Below, piece after piece: positions 53,301-59,775 of a stretch of DNA of 64,000 nt (the stretch's first letter is position 1; each line of letters opens with the position of its first letter). Made by a program: the position numbers and the translations under genes. The stretch is from positions 103,859 through 167,858 of the forward strand of contig CABFPE010000147.1 in NCBI GenBank assembly GCA_900660155.1. Reading direction: 5' to 3'. The notes under the pieces are model-generated. The model was not told the DNA's origin. It did no database searches and saw only the letters and a program-made list of their open reading frames with translations. This stretch comes from Hofstenia miamia (Eukaryota; Xenacoelomorpha; Acoela; Hofsteniidae).

Positions 53301-56291
53301 AGTAGCATGACCTTGAGCTTACATTGATAATAATGTATTAATTATCTGCATGTGATTGTAATGAATGCTAGAATTTATTAGTGAAAGCCACTTATGGGAT
53401 CATGATTTTAAACAACAACGATTCACTTAAGCCCATGCTACACGAACAACTTTTGTCGCCAATTTTTGTTGGCTAACGAAAATCATTCGTGTAGTACCCC
53501 TCTTCCACAACTAAAATCGGGAGTAATTATCTACACCTTTTCCAATTAAATTAGCACAACTAACATTTAAATTGTCACAACTAACATTTCATTTGTCACA
53601 ACTAACATTAAGATTGGCACAACTAACATTTAAATTACCACAACTAACATTCAATTTGGCACAACTAACTTTTAATTTGTCACAATTGTAAATCATAAAT
53701 TTAATTACTAATCTTTATTTTTTAGGGGTATTAAAATATCTTTTCCACTTAATTGGCAGGGTTTTTTAAATTTGAACTTCGTGTTCAAAAATTAGAATGT
53801 TTTTTTTTTAAATTATGTCTGACAAATGTTTGTTGGTGTGGGTGCCATAGTCTCTTTTGATACCCTAACCCTGACCCAAACCCCAAATGCACAAGGTGAT
53901 CCATATAAAATCAAAGGATTTATGAAAAAAAAATTATTTTTGTTAAAGAATATACAAAAAAGTACAAAACCTTTCAAACACAGTTAAAGGTGTTCGAAAT
54001 GATCTTGAGACGTTTTATCCAACCTGCAGTAGCCATTCATACGGTTTCTTGACTGATATTATTCCATGCATCTGTTAGGAACTGTTTAAGTTCATCAACT
54101 GTATACACTTCACAGCGTGCTACCTGTACGGCTTGCAGTAATATTACCAAAATTGCGTAGTCCATTGCTATTCAGATCAGGGTTTTTTGAAAGTCATGTG
54201 ACAGTTTCTTTAGCAGTGTGTGACTTAGCACCATCCTGTTGCCAAACCCAAACATCACCATCCATAATTTCGTTTATGTCATTAAACACAGCAGTACACA
54301 TCTCAGTACAATAAGTTCTTTGATTAATGGTTTTCTTTCTCCTTCTTGATAGGGCAATATTATCTTGTCCTTCTTCAGCTCCTTCTATAAACCGCAGTTG
54401 AGGCTTGCCTTTCCATGATACTACCTCATACATTATTACGGATGGTTGTTGGCGATCAATATCAACCAACAATTCTGCATTTGCAATATCTGTTTTTTCT
54501 GTTACATCTCGGCAGGGTTGGCATGTTTTAAACACGACCTGTTTAAACCATGTTTTAAACATTGTTTAAAACAAATGTTTTGCAATGTTTTTTTAAATTT
54601 TATTTTTTCAAATTTATTGAAACTTTATTGAAAGTTTTAAAATAAATTTTGAGTTTTTGTCCGTTCGTACTTTCATTACCGATTTTCTACCGCAAAAACC
54701 TTACGTTTTGTTTACGTGTATGCAACGAAAAATAACTGTTAAGTTTATCATAATTCAATGTTTGGTACTGTATGAATTTTCAAGAAATTTTAATACATTG
54801 AAGTTTGCTTGTTTAAGATAAAAAAAACATTTTTTCACACGTTTCAAGCGTTTTTTTCTAAAAAAAAATACACTTTTTGCCAACCCTGCCACTCGGTATA
54901 TGCCTTCATTCTGAGCATATGCGTCAATTATTGAATACAAACGCTCATTTCTAAATAATTTCGTTTTATGTGAGAATCATGCTGTAGAACACGCCAAGCT
55001 TGACTCGTTTGAGAGAGCAATGTCTTTAATCATCAGTAAACAAAAACCGACAGTCTTGTAATAAGACTCAACATTGGACTAGTTTTTGAAAGAATCTGCT
55101 AAACAAATCTGAAGGATGTAAATGTCGCGCGATATTTTTCAGGTGAGTGAAAGGAAAAACTACCACCATAAGCAACGTACAAACGAGCTTGTTTTTTTAC
55201 CTTATCAGTTCTCTCTGTTACTCTGCGATCCTTAAAACATGACTATTACATTAAATTTCCATAAGGCGGTTAATACTTGCTTTAAGATGGAAAAGCCTAC
55301 AAATGTATAAATTTCTGTATTTTAGAATACATTTTGTTTATATGATTACAATTACCCTTTAGTATGATGCTATGGTAAGTTGTAAAAGTTTTACATTATT
55401 TACAGTAAGGGCTTTTGAGTGCTTTAAAAAATACGATCTTGTAGTTTTCATTTTACTATTACATGGGTGAATTTTCATTAATCTCCTAAAATATTGTATG
55501 CCTGTCGAATGTTACTTAACAAGATATTCAATATTATCCAGAGGTGGTAAATTTAATTTTTAGAAGATCGACAAATGGAAATTAGTATCTGATTTTACCT
55601 TTGGATCACCACTGGGTAATCTCGCCTCTGCAATGGGGTTTTTGGCAGGTGCTTCAAAGTATCTGCAAGAAGCTTGTTTTTCACTCGCCCGAAATCTTGC
55701 ACTTTCTTATCATATCAACTGTATGGGCGATCGCTCCTTCGTAAGTAATGATATATTTATAGAAACAAGAAACAGTCTATTTTATTCAAGAATCGGATCA
55801 TTTTTATAAAGTTGAATGTATACTATTTTTTAAATTTAGCGCTTTTGTATACTAATTACATATGTCTAATAAATATTCACTACAAAATGGGATTTTCCAC
55901 GTGTTTCCCTAATTGGTCATTAAGCATGTTTAGTTGTAAAAAATTAAAGAAATTGCTCATTGACATTCATTTTATTGAATATGGCCTAATTACCCTATTA
56001 GATGTATGTGCATGTATATGTACTTCTCTATATAAAAAATTAGTCAATTTTTGACCTTGATTTTTATTCCATCTTACGTATGTTTAGCAATTAATTTCTT
56101 TGCAAAGATTGGTATCAGAATCTTTATATCCTGACGGTAGGACGTTTTCGTCATCAGAAGAAGCTACAATCACAAGCTATACAACAAAAATTAATTGTGT
56201 GTACGTAGAGAAAGGGAGAAAACAGCTTTCTGCATTTGTGGATTGTCCCGCTCATGAATCATTACATAAACTGTTTAGTGCTTTAAAATAA
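38306..56291 (+). CDS. PDSS2: Decaprenyl diphosphate synthase subunit 2 (six exons)
   Basis: Spliced gene: 38306-38395, 38439-38652, 39782-39884, 40180-40399, 55564-55740, 56088-56291. All junctions are GT-AG with matching phases (0, 1, 2, 0, 0), giving 335 codons. The product is the regulatory partner of PDSS1; together they build the polyprenyl tail of ubiquinone in mitochondria. The only start in frame is at 38306, 15 bases after an in-frame TAA, and the first 20 residues (MICKILRTLTIFNRCLSAQF) look like a mitochondrial presequence. Matches to known PDSS2: GDAEKL, LGLRCLL, QHPLRSA, FAEMAEMIYLAGSIHR, KVAVLIGDYLFAQ, LGNLASAMGFLAGASK, LALSYHINCM and the end EKGRKQLSAFVDCP. As in other PDSS2, the DDxxD motifs of catalytic prenyltransferases are replaced (SIHRTIQNV). 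It is shorter than the human protein (399), mostly in the last exon. Intron 4 is 15,164 bp. Confidence 0.85.
38439..38652 (+). CDS. PDSS2: PDSS2 exon 2
   Basis: Begins VSGDFLGLRCLLNDDF after acceptor TTGTAG, and ends at AAG-like NIT plus one base before donor GTAGTT. The segment LFILLISRLLESK aligns to the human VVLLISKAAG. Exit phase 1. Confidence 0.8.
38846..39673. repeat. Three spaced GTGGTAC palindromes
   Basis: GTGGTACAAATATGTACCAC at 38846-38865, GTGGTACATGTTTGTACCAC at 39316-39335 and GTGGTGCATTTTTATACCAC at 39654-39673. Each is 20 bp with 8-bp arms and a 4-bp AT centre; the first two have perfect arms. The first and third are followed by AAAAC, and the second is preceded by GTTTT. 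All lie in PDSS2 intron 2. They could be repeated protein-binding or terminal motifs of a DNA transposon. A plus-strand open frame at 38986-39186 between them has no recognised family. Confidence 0.65.
39782..39884 (+). CDS. PDSS2: PDSS2 exon 3
   Basis: Acceptor TTTTTAG. Encodes EEVEVRSHQFAEMAEMIYLA, then GSIHRTIQNVTNI, the degenerate first aspartate-rich region. Donor GTGAGT at 39885. Exit phase 2. Confidence 0.8.
40180..40399 (+). CDS. PDSS2: PDSS2 exon 4
   Basis: Acceptor CGTCAG. Encodes YNMLRDIELREKFQNANKVA, LIGDYLFAQVNAIAA and the stretch ISEISRGVFLEEDL up to SLDE. Donor GTATTT at 40400. Exit phase 0. Confidence 0.8.
40400..40835. other. PDSS2 intron 4, first part
   Basis: AT-rich. A plus-strand open frame after TTATAG at 40749 was tested as an exon and rejected. 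Nothing else recognised. Confidence 0.45.
40840..41035. repeat. GC-rich patch with 10-bp inverted repeat
   Basis: Unusually G+C-rich for this window. GTCCTTTAGC at 40889-40898 is the exact inverse of GCTAAAGGAC at 40931-40940, around CGATGGCGCCAATATGTCC. The following segment has GACGTCTCGGGCGGACC. It may be the end of the transposon remnant that follows at 41140. Confidence 0.5.
41140..42770 (-). mobile_element. Possible hAT-type transposase remnant
   Basis: Minus-strand coding remnant in several frames. The N-terminal part (42765 downward) reads RAFALISLPLNVFHSDRKKC then FLGKIMKLGTLPDWKT, resembling the domain of ZBED/hAT transposases where such a motif precedes the catalytic core. Next come AYQPDTCNAMVAMARVFHSL and LDVAHICLTMP, then KSFSQSQLAATLLNPSHALL (hAT ATLL.P-like). 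The end (41145-41366) reads LTENRKNRLATASIKKWLI, perhaps the hAT dimerisation tail. Evidence is mixed and the superfamily is uncertain. It lies in PDSS2 intron 4, antisense to the gene. Confidence 0.4.
42811..43547 (+). pseudogene. LINE-A ORF1
   Basis: Starts MPSMSLSDLKNLSDAQFA and reaches SSLSESLQSF, then a one-base frame change near 43008, after which it reads SDVSSLQSQMFSYSAAASRS. It continues through a Pro/Ser-rich linker (PPSFTPALAPPSAVPHPP) to a C-terminal domain of RRM-like type: KAHIYVGRFAASVSTSDVAD then FVSFHVVCDQ, ending in a basic tail RPRRRNAPRRD. This layout, coiled N-terminus, linker and C-terminal nucleic-acid-binding fold, is typical of LINE ORF1. Confidence 0.7.
43555..46437 (+). 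pseudogene. LINE-A ORF2, endonuclease and reverse transcriptase
   Basis: AP-endonuclease: FIFITETWLDPV (43680), VCGDFNLPNVCW (44052), LLDLVLCSHPD, KLSDHSFVSFNLS (44258). One frame change near 44380. Linker KPELPNLRWN and DLEKADLFNAYFAS. Reverse transcriptase: SGPCYPDGVPSFVI (44918), ACWKTSWISPLLKS, TSYRPIAILSRL (45098), a second frame change near 45210-45235, FLDISKAFDRLPHS (45305), SGAPQGSVF (45474), and CLLYVDDTAIFDF (45565) with the catalytic YVDD intact. Tail NWTGHVSLRLRKANSS, SPCWWPSRALFHSMERFQK, ending FISCDCPRCRKT. Close to full length, two frame changes. Confidence 0.8.
46511..47132. other. PDSS2 intron 4, AT-rich
   Basis: Contains ATGCATCTAAA-type repeats (46972-47045) that recur at 47600-47680. 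No coding signal. Confidence 0.4.
47133..47306. mobile_element. Truncated copy of the 19393 hAT MITE
   Basis: Reverse-oriented relative of the element at 19393-19779. Shared segments include TTTTTACGTAATGTAA, AATTGATAATTGATTCGGTT and the end CAATCGGACAGCCTTA, the terminal repeat. About half the element is missing. Diverged by several substitutions. Confidence 0.8.
47307..49534. other. PDSS2 intron 4, AT-rich
   Basis: Includes a G+C-rich CCCCACCCCCGTAGCTACGCC near 47475-47498 that resembles a hAT-type end with no partner found, and more ATGCATCTAAA repeats at 47600-47680. A plus-strand open frame at 48792-49139 (EKQICTILVVFADHAVKYLE) has no recognised family. No host exon recognised. Confidence 0.4.
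49535..50325 (-). mobile_element. LINE-F fragment, RT core to C-terminus
   Basis: Minus strand. Near 50310 it reads LDTQGSVLGLLQFLIFIDDF, the QGSVLGPLLF motif of the palm. Next NYLMITDSNIAALNSNFSIL replaces the DD motif region, then GSPSFNLKRLKRFQS and, after a frame change, YQLNHLRILPIYLQLKLLDL and FFNKLINGSYDVDL, the C-terminal tail of CR1/L2-type ORF2. Ends near 49535. Family distinct from LINE-A, B and E. Confidence 0.65.
50373..50781. mobile_element. Palindromic (foldback) element with THAP-like ends
   Basis: Two arms of about 190 bp in inverse orientation around 50575. Exact pairs: CAAGTTTTTATGTAG (50373-50387) with 50767-50781, and GCTGTACACCATTTTG (50475-50490) with 50658-50673. In the left arm a frame from 50465 reads MTSCCTPFCSALKNEEKPYT; in the right arm on the minus strand a frame from 50683 reads MASCCTPFCRA. 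Both resemble the start of a THAP zinc finger (M..CC...C). The left frame also holds FPYFPCQDMRLNYIQQL in a second frame. P elements and other transposons carry THAP domains, so this may be a head-to-head remnant. Confidence in the palindrome is high, in THAP moderate. Confidence 0.6.
50850..53437. other. PDSS2 intron 4, AT-rich
   Basis: No exon or confident transposon recognised. 51620-51870 has a weak coding look (VEQVAPRIKPYISSIAKTVV) of unknown kind. 52860-53260 is rich in GTTAATATT repeats. Confidence 0.4.
53438..53494. repeat. Short palindrome CTACACGAA...TTCGTGTAG
   Basis: Nine-base perfect inverted repeat at 53438-53446 and 53486-53494, around ACTTTTGTCGCC and GTTGGCTAACG. It could be the two ends of a tiny MITE. 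Confidence 0.5.
53555..53686. repeat. 21-bp minisatellite
   Basis: Six 21-bp units and a partial one, starting at 53555, 53576, 53597, 53618, 53639, 53660 and 53681. Core CACAACTAACATTTAAATTG with variation in the last nine bases of each unit. In-frame stops exclude coding use. Confidence 0.9.
53990..55090 (-). mobile_element. Tc1/mariner-type transposase remnant
   Basis: Minus-strand transposase in pieces. Upstream of the nested hAT: NERLYSIIDAYAQNEGIYRV (54950-54890). Downstream: EKTDIANAELLVDIDRQQPS, VIMYEVVSWKGKPQLRFIEG, KKTINQRTYCTEMCTAVF and VWQQDGAKSHTAKETVT (54200), which holds the second catalytic Asp. Beyond a break, IAMDYAI near 54170 may be the region of the third acid. The family is IS630/Tc1/mariner. 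Inactive. Confidence 0.65.
54513..54888. mobile_element. hAT-type MITE nested in the Tc1/mariner remnant
   Basis: A 376-bp element with ends CAGGGTTGGCA and TGCCAACCCTG. The flanks CATCTCGG (54505-54512) and CCACTCGG (54889-54896) match 6 of 8. The inside repeats GTTTAAAC-type palindromes (GTTTTAAACACGACCTGTTT). It splits the transposase reading at IYRV. Confidence 0.7.
55564..55740 (+). CDS. PDSS2: PDSS2 exon 5
   Basis: Acceptor TTTTAG at 55558-55563. Encodes KIDKWKLVSDFTFGSPLGNL, then ASAMGFLAGASKYLQEACF and LARNLALSYHINCMGDRSF. Donor is a consensus GTAAGT at 55741. 59 codons, phase 0 on both sides. Confidence 0.85.
56088..56291 (+). CDS. PDSS2: PDSS2 exon 6 (last)
   Basis: Acceptor TGTTTAG. 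Encodes QLISLQRLVSESLYPDGRTF, and later EKGRKQLSAFVDCPAHESLH and KLFSALK, stop TAA at 56289-56291. The end aligns with the human YHGNKALEALESFP region. Confidence 0.8.
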   Translation, partial: QLISLQRLVSESLYPDGRTFSSSEEATITSYTTKINCVYVEKGRKQLSAFVDCPAHESLHKLFSALK

Positions 56292-56799
56292 TTAATTCTT
56301 GATTAAATTTTCGAATATATCTTTATAAATATTTAATTAGCTTGTGCTAATTTTTTTATCACGTAATTATTGCTAGATATATTTAGGTTTGTTTTTATCA
56401 ATATTTTATATAATGATTTTTATGGCGTTTAAATAATTTTAATGATATAAGCACATAATCTTGTTTTATTCTATCTGCGGTTCTAATTTAACTTTAATAT
56501 ATGTTTGTGTGCAAAATTGTTGTGTTCTAGGAATATAAAATGCATGTCGTAGTTTAAGTGATTAATTTTTGTTTGTATAAGTTATAAATTATAATATATT
56601 TTCACAATCGAAATAATGATAGTATCAGTCGTATAAATTTATGCATGTATCTCAATCTCATTAAGAATTATGGAAAATATGGCTAGACTCAATTCTCAAT
56701 TTAACATCATATTCACTTTTAATATTTATGGTTAAAGTTTCTTAAAGTAGTATAAAAATTCAAATGCTATCGCTAATAACTCACTTTCTTTCATATATT
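56292..56799. other. PDSS2 3' region
   Basis: AT-rich sequence after the PDSS2 stop. It should contain the 3' untranslated region; no clear AATAAA can be chosen. Confidence 0.4.
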
Positions 56800-59050
56800 T
56801 AATTCTAATTATTCTTAACTCAAAATTCAATATTACCTGTGTTACAGAAACCTTACCTATATATAAACGTAATTTAGGAAACAGCATGAATACATGCAAG
56901 ATATTTAAAAAATGGATTTTTATTAAAACAACAAAACATTCTTTATTCTACTTTCCAATACTAACAATAATGTTACTTATATCCGGCATCGAGATTAATC
57001 CCGGGCCTTCCAAAGCTGATAATATTTATGAATACTCAGAATTATCAAAAATAATGCATTCAACTAATTGGCAAATATAACACCATTATTTAAAAGAAAT
57101 GATCAGAAAATTGCGAAAATTATAGACCCATTTCGATCACTTTTCCAATCAGCAAAATTTTTGAACGAATCCTAAATTAAAATCATTTAATAAAATACTG
57201 AAAGGGAATCTGAGAAATAACGTGTATTTGCAATGCCAGTGATCTTATAAATTACATTAGATTCACCCATTTTTATTTGACAATTTGTTTTTATTTTATT
57301 TTATTCATAATTATTCTGAATAGAATTGTTTCGAATTAATCAATTTGACGAGCATCTTGATCTTTACTCCAAAACACAATATAGTTTTCGTAAAGGTATT
57401 TCTACAAGCGACGCTTTAATACAAGCTACAGAAAAATGGCGATCAACAATAAGTGATAATGAATACTCAGCAATTGCTTGCTTAGACCTCTCAAAAGCTT
57501 TCGATTCCATAGACCGCAGTATCTTACTACAAAAAGTTAAATTTCTAGGTTTTTCTAATGACAGCATAGGTCTTATCTCTAGTTACTTATACAATCGCAA
57601 CCAAAGAGTTAAAATTAAGGAATCTTTTTTCAGATTGGGTATGCACTAAAATTGGGCTTCCTCAGGGTACAATTTTGGGTCCCTTATTATTTAATATTTA
57701 CATAAATGATTTGTCCGAGCAAGTAACATGTGACGTTATACAATATGCAGATGACATAATATTATTTCATTCTAATAAATTTCCTGAAAAAGCGGTTCAA
57801 ACTCTCGAAACAAACTGTTCTTCTCTTGCTAAATATTTTGCTTCTATAAAACTAAGAGTAAATCCATTAAAAACTCAATTCTGTATTGTTAAATCAAAAA
57901 CTAAATTTACTGATACTTCGCAATGTTACATCTATATAAATGTCTTAACGACGTTCTTCAAAATAGTTAACAATACCTTCTCATATTACAAAAATGACTT
58001 TCTTGCTGCAAAATTAGTCAATAAACATAATAAAAGAATACACATAATTGAACCTATTAGGTATAAGAAGCGAATAATGAAAAATTCATTTCTAAACACA
58101 GCTATAAATATGTGGAATGAATTNCAATTCTGTATTGTTAAATCAAAAACTAAATTTACTGATACTTTATAATATAAACTTAATTTCAACGGCATTCAAA
58201 TAAAACAGGTTGAGTCTTTTAAGTACCGCGGAATAATTTTTGACATAAATCTAAATTTTGAAGAGCAAATAAATCACGTTATAAGAAAAATGGCCATATC
58301 GATTAAAGCAATTCACTTAATTTCTCAACAACTTCCAACTAAAGCAAAAATCAAATTCATATATGCTCTAATATTAAGTCATTTTAACTATGCCAATATA
58401 CTCCACACAGATATAAACCAAAAATTTCTCAGGAAATTCCAAGTGCAACTAAATTGGGCTATCAAAGTAGCAGTAAATAATCATAGCTTTAATAAGAATA
58501 ATGAATATAGAAAAATTTCAAAATTATTTCTACATCCGCAATGTTACATCCATATAAATGTCTTAACGACGTTCTTCAAAATAGTTAACAATACTTTCCC
58601 ATATTACAAAAATGACTTTCTTGCTGCAAAATTAGTCAATAAACAAAATAAAAGAACACACATAATTCAACCTATTAGGTATAAGAAACGAATAATGAAA
58701 AATTCATTTCTAAACACAGCTATAAATATGTGGAATGAATTACCAAAATATATTAAACAAATAAGTAGATTAAAAAACTTTAAAATGGATATTAAAAAAT
58801 ATTTTTGCACTTATAATATAAAAAAACTGAAATGGCGAGGTTATAAATTTTATAATCCTGATTACTCTATTAATAGAAACTAGCAATCGCCATAGCCCAA
58901 GTTAACCACTTTTTATTTGTAAATATTCGTTGTTTTCTTTTTTGTTTAGCTTTGTATTACTTTCTTGACGCTTTCAGAATTTGTTATCAGTATTTCTATT
59001 TATTGTTAAAACAATTTCTGAATATAGATTTTTCTTCTTCTGCCTGAGAT
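56800..59050 (+). mobile_element. LINE-B, CR1/L2-like with 2A-like N-terminus
   Basis: ORF2 begins at 56886 with a hydrophobic stretch (HSLFYFPILTIMLLIS) and ISGIEINPGPS, a 2A-like motif. It then jumps near 57070 into the reverse transcriptase (internal deletion of the endonuclease): ITPLFKRND, then RINQFDEHLDLYSKTQ (after an AT-rich insert at 57185-57320), LDLSKAFDSIDRSILLQ (57480), GLPQGTILGPLLFNIYINDL (57653), QYADDIILF (57741). Near 57919-58124 is a misplaced 206-bp block (see findings). After it: QVESFKYRGIIFDINLN, IKFIYALILSHFNYANIL, FLHPQCYIHINVLTTFFKIV, and the end at 58883 (YNPDYSINRN). The DD active site is intact. One frame change near 57640. Confidence 0.8.
57876..58168. repeat. 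43-bp direct duplication around a 206-bp block and an N
   Basis: Bases 57876-57918 are repeated exactly at 58126-58168. Between them are 206 bases (57919-58124), which match 58537-58741 closely (a few substitutions and one base of length), and a single N at 58125. The block is out of order within LINE-B ORF2. Confidence 0.9.
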
Positions 59051-59280
59051 CACAAATTTGTTTCATTAGTGTGCAGCAAATTTGTTATGTATAGAGGCTC
59101 CATTCCATGCAGCCATTTTTAAGTTATTACGCAAAGTTTGGAAATAATCTTGTTTCACTTTTAACCAGTCAACTCCAGAATTGCTGAATATGATTTTTTT
59201 CTAGATTGAAAACTAGCCTGGCACATATATTTTGAGCAGTTTGAAAGCTTTTCAAATAAATGAAAACACGAAATTAGATG
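59051..59280. other. LINE-B 3' flank
   Basis: AT-rich; no feature recognised. Confidence 0.35.
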
Positions 59281-59576
59281 TAGTTGACTATTGTGTGCAT
59301 CAATGTGCGTGATAATACTAACGATTGTACAAGCTTATTAGTATTTGCAACATTTAAATATTTTCTTATCTTAGCAGTTTTTAAGATAAAATTTGATGAT
59401 TTTATTTTCTTTTTCAATTGCAGTCTCATTGACATGCTGATGTCAAACATGCACCCAAGATTCATAATAATGTTGCAATCCGAAGCCAAACTACATATGT
59501 TTAAGAACTTTGTTTTCCCATTATTAAAACATAAGAAGCCACATTGAATTAGCTGAGATGGCTTCTTAATTATCAC
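59281..59576 (-). mobile_element. LINE C-terminal fragment
   Basis: Minus-strand 100-codon frame: NNGKTKFLNICSLAS, then MNLGCMFDISMSMRLQLKKK, SSNFILKTAKIRKYLNVANT, LVQSLVLSRTLMHTIV. This is the thumb region after the palm of CR1/L2-type reverse transcriptases (LG..FD..L.....I......H.R...KIR..L). Truncated at both ends. Confidence 0.7.
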
Positions 59577-59619
59577 AGAGAGATATTTATTTGTTGAATC
59601 ATGGACTTCCTCTTCAACA

Positions 59620-59621
<2 letters not shown>

Positions 59622-59661
<40 letters not shown>
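59622..59661. repeat. (AT)n microsatellite
   Basis: About 40 bp of pure AT repeat between two LINE fragments. Confidence 0.9.
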
Positions 59662-59663
<2 letters not shown>

Positions 59664-59775
59664 CTGTCATCAGTAGGTGTTTTATGAGAAATTAAGAAGA
59701 AGAAGAAGAAATGTCTACATTTAGAGTTGATTTGTACAATATAAAATACTGTTTGCAACTCTAAAGAGCGTCAAA

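Noticed and set aside
53555-53686. CRISPR-like array
   Set aside because: Units are directly tandem with no unique spacers, in a eukaryotic intron.
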